A stretch of 64,000 nucleotides of DNA, taken from positions 1 through 64,000 of the forward strand of contig JAGFNK010000233.1 in the NCBI GenBank assembly GCA_025769875.1. Reading direction: 5' to 3'. This document shows, piece after piece, positions 24,101 through 33,560 of the stretch (its first letter is position 1; the number at the start of each line of letters is the position of its first letter). A program made the position numbers and the translations under genes. The stretch is from Russula earlei (Eukaryota; Basidiomycota; Agaricomycetes; Russulales; Russulaceae). A model generated the notes under the pieces. That model was not told where the DNA came from. It worked only from the letters and a program-made list of their open reading frames with translations, and did no database searches.

Positions 24101-24774
24101 GGTAGGGCTACATACTTTCGGTCCGTGAGGGTTCCACTGACCACGACCAGCAGACTTTGCTTCAGACTCAAGACCTTTCCGGCGAACGTCATCCTCGGTC
24201 GCTTCGCGCTTGAGGTCCTTCAATTTAGCCCAGCCATGGGATAGCGATTCGTTGGTGATGTCAACACCGTTGACCTCTCCGTTTCCAAGATCGCGGGGAA
24301 TGTCACCCTCGCCCGGAGGAAGTTGGAATGAGGATGTAAATGTGATTTCTTTGCCAACTGAGAGCGCTCGCAGGAAGTCGCGTGCCTCATATGCCCACGG
24401 CTGAGAAAAAGTGCCTGTGATCAGTTAGATATAGGTGGCGGAGTAGAAAGCTTACTTCATCTTCCCTTGATGCATTCCCCAGCCTCGGTGATGTGACGTC
24501 GGCGAGGTGAAGGATCCTATGGAAGGAGTCAGGGTCGTGAGCATTCCTGGCCGAGAAGCTCACCTTTCCTTGGGCGGTTGTCCCTGTGGTCCGGGACGAC
24601 CACGAAGGACAAGAGAGTCTCCCGAGATGACGCCTACAAGAACAATGAAGCAATTTTTTTAGATGCGTCCCAGGGGGTGATCCAATTGAGACCGACTTTT
24701 TACGATCTTAACCGGAATTGTTGATATCAGATGTATTTATCCAAAGAAGAAAGACTCACAGCTTTCATGGACAT
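21113..24774 (-). CDS. SND1: Tudor-SN / SND1 (staphylococcal nuclease-Tudor protein)
   Basis: A multi-exon gene for the conserved Tudor staphylococcal nuclease, a cytoplasmic RNA-binding protein. In order: an N-terminal SN domain (SMKA, IVK, SVISGDSLVLRG; then HLADVTSPRLG, WAYEARDFLRALSVGKEI), a second SN domain near 24000 (VIHSMPLDSQGFINEWKGKQLD), a third (IAIVESVRDGTTLRVRLFMP near 23940), a fourth (about 23500-22150), a Tudor domain (GELVSAKFSDGAWYRAKIRR and FIDYGNQD near 21600) and the C-terminal SN half (LHLRLIDPADP, ending FEFGDVEEDE). The start at 24774 is supported by a 15-nt first exon, a 10-nt micro-exon at 24697-24706 coding IVK plus one base, and exon 3 from 24633. The start lies 151 bp from the divergent bS6m gene. 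Confidence 0.93.
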
Positions 24775-24925
24775 TTTTTGGTGATAGTATTGGATTAATG
24801 TGCTGCACAGGAACACGAAGCAAATAAAATGGTCCAGGCGTTTGTGGTGGGGACAACACGGCCCGGTCCGCTCAGAATTCGTTCATCTTCATTCCCTGCA
24901 TCTGCGTACCCGAAACGACCTGAAC

Positions 24926-25403
24926 ATGCCGTTCTACCAGGTCTTGTGCATCGCCGCGCACAACCGTGAATATGTACGCGACGAAGCGTTTTCTTGCCTC
25001 CTATCCTTCATGTTTCACAGCGACAAATCAAGAGTCTCGTTCGCCTAGCCGCTATGCATATCCTCAACGGCGGCGGCGTCGTACGCGGCATTCAGTACCA
25101 GGGCACCGAGTCGCTTCCTCAACGCATGCGATCACACGGCACCAACCACGAACATGGAGAGTACGCTATGTCCCTTTCTTCTATCCTTTTTCGGGACTCA
25201 TCTTTGAACTTTCACCCGCCAGCTACTGGACTATGCATTTTGACGCGTCCCCTGAGAAGCAGAAAGGTCTAAGTAAGCTCCTACGCAACGATCCGCGCGT
25301 TATCCGCGCGACTGTTTTAAAGATGGGAGAGCGCATCGAGGACGTTGCGTGGAAATACCCGAAGACCATCATCCCTGCTCGAGATATACCAGATGTCCCT
25401 TGA
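24926..25403 (+). CDS. MRP17: Mitochondrial ribosomal protein bS6m
   Basis: Exons 24926-24973, 25021-25160 and 25223-25403 join in phase (introns of 47 and 62 bp) into 122 aa. The product is the mitochondrial small-subunit protein bS6: MPFYQVLCIAAHNREY, then IKSLVRLAAMHILNGGGVVRG, an added basic loop (QRMRSHGTNHEHG) and the family signature YWTMHFDASPE, ending with LLRNDPRVIRATVLKMGERI. The start is the first ATG and gives the expected N-terminus. Divergent from Tudor-SN, convergent with the HAD gene. Confidence 0.93.
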
Positions 25404-25518
25404 TTCGTGTGTTGGATTGCGAAGCGTCAATTGTGCCCATCCACTTCTTTATTTTACAATAGACTGCATCTGGTTGATTCCTCTAGGAAGTGCACTCCCT
25501 TAATCTCAACGCTACAGG

Positions 25519-26496
25519 CTATTCTTCATACGTCGTGTTCCTCTTCTCAACCCACGCATATACAGAGTGCAAGTCTTTGACTACACTCACGCTCTTCAAG
25601 GGTCGCGATCTCAAATCTACCTCTGGACCTTTCTGCTCACGCTCTCCATCCCATCCTGCTCTTCGTAGCAACAAGGCATGAAATCCTGCATTATCCGCTC
25701 CAAGGTAATCTCTGTCTCGGCCCGTCACACGATGTGGACGCGAATCACTCATGGCATGCGACTTACTCTCGAAGATCATCCCCAACGTGTAAAGTCTCCG
25801 TCGGGTTGGCGCCTCCGCGTACACATGCAGCGAGGAAAATGGAAATCGATGGCTTTTCCACGCGTTCCTCCTCACTGATGAGGATGGGTGAGAGGTATCC
25901 CGATATCCCAAGGTCCTTGAGGACACTCGCTACGTGAAATTTCAGCACGGAGCGGCGGCGCCAGATGGCGCAACAGCGAACCCATTCGCGCATCCGAGTT
26001 TGTGATCACACCAGTCCGCACGCCAATCGCACCAAGTCTACGCACTGTTCGTGTGTCGACAGTTTTGTCAGTACGGCTGCATGCGTGAGGGAAGAGAATA
26101 TGACTTGCGTGTCTCGAGAGTGTCGTCAAAGAGCGTGTAACCCTCACCAGAGCTAAATCGCTTGATGAGGCACGGCGCTATGGTACCAAGATGTATCTTA
26201 ACCGAATGTGGGTCGGCGCCAGCTCCCAACGCCGTGCGGGAAATGACTTCACTCCACCAGCTCGTCGCACCTGCACGGTATGACGGCCTCTCAGCCTGTA
26301 GCTGTCGAATTGCTAATGTACACCGTCAATGCCTTCGCCGTGGCCAAGTGGAAATAAGAGAGCATACCAAGCTTGAGCGAACGAGCGATTGCATCCAGCG
26401 GGAGTTCACCGAGGTAAGGGCTGAATATTGCACGTAGATGGGTTTGCGTGGCATGATGAGGGTATGAAGAGCATCGAAGGTAACAAGGCGTATCAT
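25519..26496 (-). CDS. HAD-superfamily hydrolase (HDHD3-like), possible frameshift
   Basis: The product resembles eukaryotic HDHD3/REG-2-like HAD hydrolases. The start MIRLVTFDALHTLI carries the nucleophile motif (TFDAL), where the usual Gly before Thr is His. Then come YLGELPLDAIARS, SWWSEVISRTALGAGADPH, IGVRTGVITNSDARM (motif II), SVLKDLGISGYLSPILISEEE, EKPSISIF (motif III Lys) and LHVGDDL with AGFHALLLRRAG (motif IV). Introns near 26310-26370, 26050-26120, 25900-25960 and 25760 join in phase. At about 26435 the frame jumps by one base (YVQYS to FSPYLGEL) with no splice signal, so the gene may carry a one-base deletion or a sequence error. Confidence 0.75.
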
Positions 26497-26638
26497 CTGG
26501 CCTGCAGAGATCGGAATGCAAGGAGAGGTTGGAATGCTGGGCCCGGGCCGAACGCACTCTCAGACATCCCACAAGTCAGGCATCTTTCCCATCGACGAGA
26601 CGGTGGTTTGATCACCGATAACAGTCCTGTACCGAGTT

Positions 26639-27117
26639 ATGGGGGACTTTCACCCTTCACTTAAAGATAGCGACAAGTTCGAAGCGGTCGTTTCACAAGA
26701 AGTGGCGCGACTCCGTCGATTGCACCCAACGACGGAGGACATACCCAGCTGCATGAGCGTCTTGGACGATTTCCTCTCCTGCAACAGTACGCTCGTCCCA
26801 CTTGTGTCTCACCGCTCTCCGTGTTGAAGGAAACTTGTCAAAATACAAATGAAACAGTTCTCGGCACCCAGCTCAAGTCAATATACCGCTTCGGCGAGAT
26901 GGCTCATTGCTCGGCAAAATGGAATGAATTCAAGTTCTGCATGAGCATCAAGGGTCTGCACCCGGAGCAAAGGCGCGACGCGTGGATACGGCGTCGGGCA
27001 GAGTGGTGGGCAAGGCGGAGACTAAGGTCGAGCAGTGAGAATGTGTGGGAAATGAGAACGTACGTGCTTGATCATAACAGCTACCGCGTGAATGTCTCAC
27101 TCAACGCGGCCGAATAA
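26639..27117 (+). CDS. Twin CX9C protein, Emi1/DUF3128 family
   Basis: Exons 26639-26786 and 26858-27117 join in phase into 135 aa. The first cysteine pair is CMSVLDDFLSC (CX9C) and the second CSAKWNEFKFC (CX9C). They flank LGTQLKSIYRFGEMAH and are followed by GLHPEQRRDAWIRRRAEWWA and SSENVWEMR, which is the DUF3128 signature of yeast Emi1. Twin CX9C proteins usually fold in the mitochondrial intermembrane space through Mia40; for this family that location is inferred. The last 17 residues after WEMR are not family-like, so an unseen 3' intron is possible. It starts 142 bp from the divergent HAD gene. Confidence 0.9.
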
Positions 27118-28043
27118 ATATCCAGAGAACCGTTGAGTGATTACCCACCACCTTTACGTCCACAAGACGCCATGAACTCTCTCGTTCAATTATGCGGGGC
27201 CTAACGAACTCAGCTGTTGGAGCTGGCCGTCTAGATCTCGCCTTGACATCAAATCCACGGTGAATGGGTGATGGGACACCATAGACTCTTTACAAACCAT
27301 TATAGTGAACCCGAATGGCCATATAATACAAGACGCACTCGTTGTAGGTCCTAGGTCCTATGTCGCATTGGCATCGGCTTGCGGTATCACTACTAGTACG
27401 AGATGAAGGGTATCATCTACATGACACAGCTCCGCAAGGCAAGCACCAGCGGCGCGCTTACAGTCAAGTGAGGCTATTGATCCCAACTGGCCACTGTTGT
27501 GTGGAGCGCTGTATGATCGGCAGACGACTCCGTGGGACGTATCCGAGCGTCATATATAGCACCCACAATTCTCCACCTACATGATGTTGAACGGGTTTGC
27601 CTGCTTCTCTGCGGCTCGACCTTCGAGTGGTTGTCTGACCCTCATTGCTTTCAAACTTGCACGCATGCTAACGTCGAGCTGTCTCAACACTTAAAGATGA
27701 TACGAGGATGTATAGCCCTGCACATCCTGATTCGGAATTTGAGGAGGGGACTCACCTCAGAGTAAAACCCATGCCTGCGTGCGGTACAACTCTCTCTAGC
27801 TGCGCTCCCATTTACACTATCCTTACTGGTGCTAGTTCCCGAAATCGTTCTACATTTTCTACGCCGCCGTCTTTTTCATGCCTAGACGAGTCTGACTACT
27901 TTGATAAACAACGAACAGGTTTCGCTTGCTTATCAGCGACTAAGGTGGACCACTCGACCTTCATCAGATGATGATTTCACGAGCTCACTGCTTTGAAGCT
28001 TTGCAAGCCTGGTAGTGTTGATGCATCAGCATCATTTTCCCAT
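27118..28043. other. Intergenic, with a degenerate third cassette copy
   Basis: No gene is seen between 27118 and 27690. From about 27690 to 27960 the sequence resembles the promoter side of the secreted-peptide cassette in the same orientation as the right copy: GATACGAGGATG then CCTGATTCGGAATTTG (compare CCTGATCCGGAATTCG at 28078), ACTGGTGCTAGTTCCCG (compare 28195) and TACGCCGCCGTCTTTTTCA (compare 28229). The signal-peptide exon does not follow. Confidence 0.6.
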
Positions 28044-28742
28044 CTTAATTATGATGCGAGGATGATGACCCAGCCCATCCTGATCCGGAATTCGCGGATG
28101 CGGACAGAGGAAGGGGAAACTGACGATAGTATAAAGTCAACGGCTTCGGTTACAATTCTCTCCATCTGGTGTTCCCATCCACTCCATACTCGCCGGTGCT
28201 GGTTACCGACGATCTTTCTATATCTTATACGCCACCGTCTTGTTCAGACTTGGACGACTTACATCCAAAACTCCACAATCCCACTCATCAGTGACTATGC
28301 ACACGTCCTCCGTTTTTGTCATATTCTGCCTCACCGTTGGCATTGCTCCATCGTTCGCGCTTCCTCTAGGTACGCCCACCACTTCGAGTTCTTTTCCTTC
28401 CAATAAAGTTGACTTGACCTCGCAGAAGTAAGAAGCCCGAATGTACTGCACACAAGGGGGGCTTCCCATTCATCACAGAAGCAGATGGGCAAAACACCCG
28501 AGCCGCATCCATCGAAGCTGCCGGCTAAACGGCTGGACTACGTGAGCCAGCCGAACTTCTACAACACACCGGTGCCAAAAGGGCCGGTGCCAAAAAAGAG
28601 GAAAGGGGGTCATTTTTTAATCGACGAGTACTTTGAACCAAATCTTGATTATCATTAATCGTTCAGTTACTAAATGATATTTGCGCACTTATTTGTCGTT
28701 TTCACGTGACCTTGCACTTACCATTTTGGATGTCATTTCAAG
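28044..28742 (+). repeat. Right copy of the inverted secreted-peptide cassette
   Basis: This is the inverted partner of 11894-12625. Conserved in order: GATGCGAGGATGATG, the TATA-like GATAGTATAAAGTC (about 28126), a leader (CCATCTGGTGTTCCC, CGGTGCTGGTTACCGACGATC), the signal-peptide exon (28297-28431), and a distal flank (GTCACGTGACCTTGCAC or close, about 28702-28742). The part between 28450 and 28690 does not match the other copy well. Confidence 0.85.
28297..28431 (+). CDS. Small secreted peptide, right copy
   Basis: A 44-codon frame encodes a short N-terminus, a hydrophobic core (VFVIFCLTVGIAPSFA), a predicted cleavage around SFA|LPL, and a Ser/Thr-rich tail ending TSQK. A TATA-like box (GTATAAAG) lies about 165 bp upstream. 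The end of the frame overlaps a strong splice-donor string (AA GTAAGA) and an acceptor-like CATCACAG lies near 28475. Beyond it a second open stretch (28489-28659, with PVPKGPVPKKRKGG and FLIDEYFEPNLDYH) is long and protein-like, but is not in the frame a simple splice would give. The left copy shares the peptide but not that stretch. Function unknown. Confidence 0.55.
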   Translation: MHTSSVFVIFCLTVGIAPSFALPLGTPTTSSSFPSNKVDLTSQK

Positions 28743-29376
28743 CATGAAATTTATGGAGTTCCTCTCTCTTTAAGCAACACTTCCTCTCTCTTTATGAAGC
28801 AAAAAAAGATTACACATAGTGATGAGCTGATTACTTTCCATTTATTAATAAGCAAAAAAGGGTTTATTCAAAGAGGCTTTAAGTAAAAAGCAATTACATG
28901 CAAGCAACAGTAGGGGTTTAGGGGTGCAGCCCTCAACAAGTTTTAATTTCATGCCTACAGCATGGCTTGCAAGCTGCAACAAAGTGCTGGAGGATGTTTG
29001 CAAGCTTGCAAGCATGCCATGCCATAGGCACAAAGTAGCAGCTTGCAAGCCATGCTGTAGGCAACTGGTAATTATTTAACATGTGATTGGAGCACTGCTT
29101 TGCTTGCTGACAAATCACTTTTTGTGTAATTGTCACATGATTTATCCAGCTGCAATTTTTGATTTCAAAAGCTCCTTCAGGTGTCTCAGTGAATCATTTT
29201 GAGGCCGGCCAATTGGGATACCTTACATGAATCAAAGAACATCCTGTGGCCGTGGCAATTCACATTGTTCATCATACTTTTGACCAGATGACAATGATTT
29301 GCCTTTTATCCTATTCATGATATGATATCATAAACCATCCAGCATGGAGGCCTTGCCTGCTGAGTAGCATCACGAC
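28743..29376. other. Intergenic AT-rich region with a hairpin
   Basis: No gene is seen. A perfect 26-bp inverted repeat occupies 28952-28977 and 29038-29063 around a 60-bp loop that itself repeats GCTTGCAAGC-type strings. The surroundings contain TTATTAATAAG and plain AT-rich sequence. It may be the end or remnant of a small non-autonomous element. Confidence 0.5.
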
Positions 29377-30693
29377 CTACAACTGCACAATCAAGACACC
29401 CGGATTCTGAGGGTCGATTTCTGCAGAAAGATTACACCTAGATGATCTAAGTGAGATATAAAGGTCGCACAATGGCGATATCTTACTCCTGCATGAGACC
29501 CTCAATGGCAGGCTTGACCTTTGCCATGTGATTCTCAGAGTGATTGCCCTTTCCTATTCAACGACTTGAAAGGTCAACTACGTTTCCCCCATAAAAAAAG
29601 CACGGAACCGACAATGAGACGAATCTCTTTATCGTTTCTCGCTCGTGCCTCAGCAATGCTCCTGTCAGTGTACGCGATAGCCTCCTTCACGTATAGTCCA
29701 TGTAAATCAACCTCCCCTAGCTTACTATGCTGAATGCACATTACCAGGCACGCCATCAGAGAATTATCAGACCAGGAAGAAAAGACACTCTTACAAGATT
29801 GTTCTCTACGGGCGATGCAGAGCATGAACCGATCCGCCCAAACAGATAACAAAGGGAAGATACGATGTACACTCACCGCGGAATATCCACGCGCTCGCTT
29901 CTGCATTCAACCGCTCCATCTCCCTCTGATGCTCCTTGGCCTCGTCCGAGAGCTCCTTGGCAGCGGCCCCATCCTTGCGCGCATGGGCAGCATGGCTCTG
30001 CTCGAATGCAAGTGCCATCGCATCGCCCTCTTGTTTTGCGCGCGCACGGAGTGAGACATAGTGCTCGTTCTGGGAGTTGACAAGGTTCCGGTCCTGAGAT
30101 ACGCGGTCGAGTCAGCAGGCCGCGGCCTCGGTTGATGCCGACGCTATGTGCAGAGAGCAAAAGGTTCAGTTGCGCACGATTCGTCCCTGGGTCTGACGCG
30201 GGGAAGTCGGTTGTACCGCCTGCGCTTGCGGCAGTGGCGGGTACGACGCCGGAGGGGAAAGCCACTCGACGGGTCCTTGACTCTGTCCTTGGAGACGGCT
30301 CGGGGGAGATTGGTGCGCTCCCTGCGGCTGTGATGGAGGAGACAGCGGCCTCGCTCGCCGCCCGTCATGAGGTGCAGGTGGTGGGGATGGCACCGACGAT
30401 GGCCCCTGAGAAGATTGTCCAGGCCTTTCGTGATACCCGTGGCTCTGGTGTGCCTTATGTCGGCGACGTTGATCATGTTGTTGCGGCGGCAGCTGTAAGT
30501 AGGGTGGTTGAACATACTGTTGTGGCGGCCGCGACTGCTGGTGCTGAGCCAAGTAGCTTCCTTCATGCTGTGTCTGTCGGACATACGGTGGCTTCTCCGC
30601 GCCTAGTTGTACGGACTCCGGTGGCCCCTGCTGGGGCGATGAGACGCAGAAAACGTTGCAGAGGGTGCGAACGAAGGCTGTAAGGAAGCCCAT
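29377..30693 (-). CDS. Smr-domain protein (DUF1771 plus Smr)
   Basis: Exon 1 (30178-30693) encodes a Gln/Pro-rich N-terminus of 172 codons. Exon 2 (29877-30093) encodes the DUF1771 helix (DRNLVNSQNEHYVSLRARA, KELSDEAKEHQREMERLNAEA). An 11-nt micro-exon (29795-29805) follows, then the Smr core (29609-29729, LGEVDLHGLYVKEAI and DKEIRLIVG) and 29487-29553 (GKGNHSENHMAKVKPAIEG). Smr domains are nucleic-acid nucleases or binders; the DLHG motif is intact. The expected C-terminus (EIDPQNPGVLIVQL) is encoded at 29377-29420 after a GT-AG intron, but the join is out of phase by one base. Either one base is extra or the protein ends at the TAA at 29483 just after MQE. It lies 250 bp downstream of antizyme on the same strand. 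Confidence 0.87.
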
Positions 30694-30942
30694 TCTCCAC
30701 CCCCAACGCAGGAGCGGACGAGGCGCCTAGTTGCCGTATCGCTAGAAGTGCGTGCACGGATTTGCTTTCAGAGCTTCAGAACACAAAGCTTCAACGGCTC
30801 AGCACAAATAACAACTCGTATTGAGAAACAGAAAATAATTAAGGAACACATAGAAGATATGGCGCAATAACAGGGCAATATAACGCAGTCATACCGTCCG
30901 ACGGAGACAAAAGTCCGAGTCAACCAGACCACCTAAACATTC

Positions 30943-32012
30943 CTAAATCTCCAAACCGACCAAAACGTAGGCAGGGTGAACAGGGAAATCAGGCTTTGTA
31001 ACCACAGTACCTCCGACGTACATGAGAGCATGCAGCAAGCCGCTGAGCGCAGGCGATGCCTTCTCGAGGGCAATTACGAGTGCAGAGCATTGGAGGTGCT
31101 CATCGGCGAGGTCCAAAAGCGCCACGATACTAAAGGTCAATGAGCGAAACCTCTCCTAGAGCCCCAAAGCTTCGCACCTTTCGCGCACATTTACAACCTC
31201 GGCGCTCTTGCTGTCAACATAAAAAGTTTTGGGTCTGCCAGGCAACTCAAGCACCACGCCATCAAAAGATGTTCCCATCTCTGGCGAGGTGATCGATACA
31301 CTCTTCGCGTACGGTAGTGCCGCCATGGCATGATTCGGGAATAAGGTTGTCAGCAACTCAAGCGCATCGTCATTCGACTTAATAGACACATCGTCGAAGG
31401 AATCATCTGGCGTCAATGGTGGGGTGGCAAGGCCATGTGAAAAGTTCATAGCCGTTTGAGTAGCACGAATGGGCCGTGACCCCACGGAGCTGGGAGGGAA
31501 GGACACAACATCTGCTGCGGCAGTGGGTGGGGTGGGTGGGTAGACCAAGTTTTGACGGGAATTGCATCGAGGATCTTTAGAACTCAACGGGGAAGGATAG
31601 AAAGAGTGATTGTACGTCGTAGGATGTTTCAACGCCGGTCCGCCTGTCACGCGGTCCGACGACCCTCTATCAGGAGGGCATTTTGACTTGGGAACGTCAA
31701 AACCGCCACTGTGAAAGAGGTAAGTGTTTCCATACGTCGGAACATGCAGTGTAAGAAGTGCATACCCCAGGCCCCCCAGAGAACGTAGTGGAATAATAAT
31801 ACATGTTATCCCCCCCCTGGACCTGACAAATAGCTAGCACACTGGGTGCGGCGTCAACAGAAAAAGCCCCATCTCCAACGGTCTGACGGCCGTTGCTAAA
31901 GATAGCAGGGGAAAAAGTCAAGCTTTAAAATTGAACTAGTTGCGGAGAAAACCTACGTGGGGCAAGGACTAGATATCGGCTTGTTTGGATTCAAATACGT
32001 AGAATTCGACAT
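30943..32012 (-). CDS. OAZ1: Ornithine decarboxylase antizyme, +1 frameshifted
   Basis: Exons 31957-32012 (MSNSTYLNPNKPISSPCPT), 31766-31895, 31178-31708 and 30943-31129 join in phase, except for one required +1 shift. ORF1 ends at codon TTT followed by TGA (31697-31702). Skipping one base gives GAC GTT CCC (Asp-Val-Pro), equivalent to Asp-Ala-Pro after the shift in mammalian antizyme. The second part is Ser/Pro/Thr-rich and then has the antizyme fold: GRPKTFYVDSKSAEVVNVRE, SIVALLDLADEHLQC, HALMYVGGTVVTKPDFP, ending YVLVGLEI. Antizyme binds ornithine decarboxylase and targets it to the proteasome; the family is controlled by polyamine-stimulated frameshifting. Full product about 300 aa. Divergent from the uS5 gene. 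Confidence 0.92.
31696..31702 (-). promoter_or_regulatory. Predicted +1 ribosomal frameshift site (TTT TGA C)
   Basis: On the minus strand the zero frame reads TGG CGG TTT TGA, nine bases after the intron 31709-31765. The antizyme frame continues only if one base is skipped. The exon phases before (186 nt) and after (521 nt) are otherwise exact. A TCC TGA, the classic antizyme shift codons, also occurs 21 bases further on in the zero frame, but lies past this first stop. Confidence 0.8.
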
Positions 32013-32680
32013 TGGCCAACGTGATCCGTTTGTTAGTAGAGTGGAGTTTGGTTATGTCTGAATGAGGGAAGGGAGCGATTAGATACGAGAGTGGGAAGGC
32101 AGGGCAATGGACGTAGGCGTACGGGTTCAAGGTTGCTGACTGAGCTGAGACGGACGATTCGTGGGGCCCTATCAGGTGGCCATTATATATATGTGGCCAC
32201 AGCACACTTGCCATACAATCAATCCTCCTATCTAGAACACACCGTTGCAGCGCGGGGCACACGAGGCATTTCTCTTCTCGAAACCACAGAAGAGAAGCCT
32301 GAAAGGAAAAGAATATATATATTTTGCAAGTATCAGCAGGCTGTTGCGGTGGCTGAGGTCCTGTGGCTGTACGCTGACGTCACGTAGCCTGTCACATCAC
32401 GTGAGTCAAGCAAGTGGCTGAAGCCGAGACGAATGGCCCAGAGTCGTCGACAGGACGAGCTCGACATTGACCAACGTCAAAACGTGAGTACCGTCTCACT
32501 CTCCGTGTCTAGGCCGTATCCGTGGTGTTTTTATCACGACGTTTTGAGACACCCTTTATCTTTCTCATCGGTGGATGGATTCATCCTGCGCGGATAACGC
32601 TTTTCACATCCGTTCCATCCGCTCACCATATCGTCTGACGATCTGACCTTTGTTCACAGTAATTCGTTACTACATCATAA
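32013..32680. promoter_or_regulatory. Shared upstream region of antizyme and uS5, with a uS5 leader intron
   Basis: The divergent genes share this region. On the uS5 side an intron GTGAGT (32484) to TTCACAG (32659) lies in the 5' leader, as is common for ribosomal protein genes. The leader exon holds an upstream ATG at 32433 that opens 17 codons (MAQSRRQDELDIDQRQN) closed by a TAA formed across the splice junction. A palindromic TGGCCATTATATATATGTGG lies near 32177-32198. Confidence 0.6.
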
Positions 32681-33560
32681 ATGGCCGATAGTGGACGCGG
32701 ACGAGGGGGATTCGGACGAGGACGCGGTGGTGACCGTGGTCGAGGTCGTCGGCCAGGTCGTCGGGGCCCTCGCAAGGACGAGGAGAAGGACTGGTACGTG
32801 CTCGCTCGTCTAGCGCCGATGTCGTTGGAACTCACACTGGTCATTCAAGGGTCCCTGTCACCAAGCTTGGTCGTCTTGTCAAAGATGGCAAGATCAAATC
32901 GATGGAAGAGATCTATCTTTTCTCTCTCCCAGTGAAAGAGTTCCAAATTGTCGATTTCTTCCTACCTAATCTCAAGGATGAAGTCATGAAGATCATGCCC
33001 GTTCAGAAGCAGACTCGTGCTGGCCAACGTACACGTTTCAAGGCGTTTGTCGCTATCGGGGACTTTGATGGTCACGTTGGTCTTGGTGTCAAGTGCGCGA
33101 AGGAAGTCGCAACGGCTATCCGCGGCGCCATCATCCTTGCCAAGCTTTCTGTTGTCCCAGTTCGTCGGGGTTATTGGGGTGCCAACCTCGGCGCACCACA
33201 TACTGTACCATCGAAAGTCAGCGGGAAGGTTGGTTCAGTCATGTGCAGGCTCATACCAGCGCCCCGTGGCACGGGCATTGTCGCCGCCCCTGCATCCAAA
33301 CGCCTTCTTCAATTGGCCGGTGTATCCGATTGTTATACACAATCAAAGGGTTCGACTGCAACAATGGGCAATTTCTTGAAAGCGACATTCGCCGCTGTAT
33401 GTGCTCGAAGTATCACCTCTATGTATTGCTAACAGCTTGATAGATCACAAAGACCTATGCCTTCCTGACACCTGATCTCTGGCGTGAGATCCCTCTCTCA
33501 AAATTCCCCTACGACGAGCACAGTGCGCACCTTCAATTAGCAGGAAAGAAGAACTATTAG
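32681..33560 (+). CDS. RPS2: Cytosolic ribosomal protein uS5 (S2)
   Basis: Exons 32681-32793, 32850-33396 and 33444-33560 join in phase (introns of 56 and 47 bp) into 258 aa. The N-terminus is the RG-rich tail typical of eukaryotic uS5 ([19 protein letters not shown]). Then come [19 protein letters not shown], the S5 RNA-binding core ([20 protein letters not shown]), the C-terminal domain ([20 protein letters not shown]) and [14 protein letters not shown]. The protein lines the mRNA entry side of the 40S subunit. The length is normal. Confidence 0.97.
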
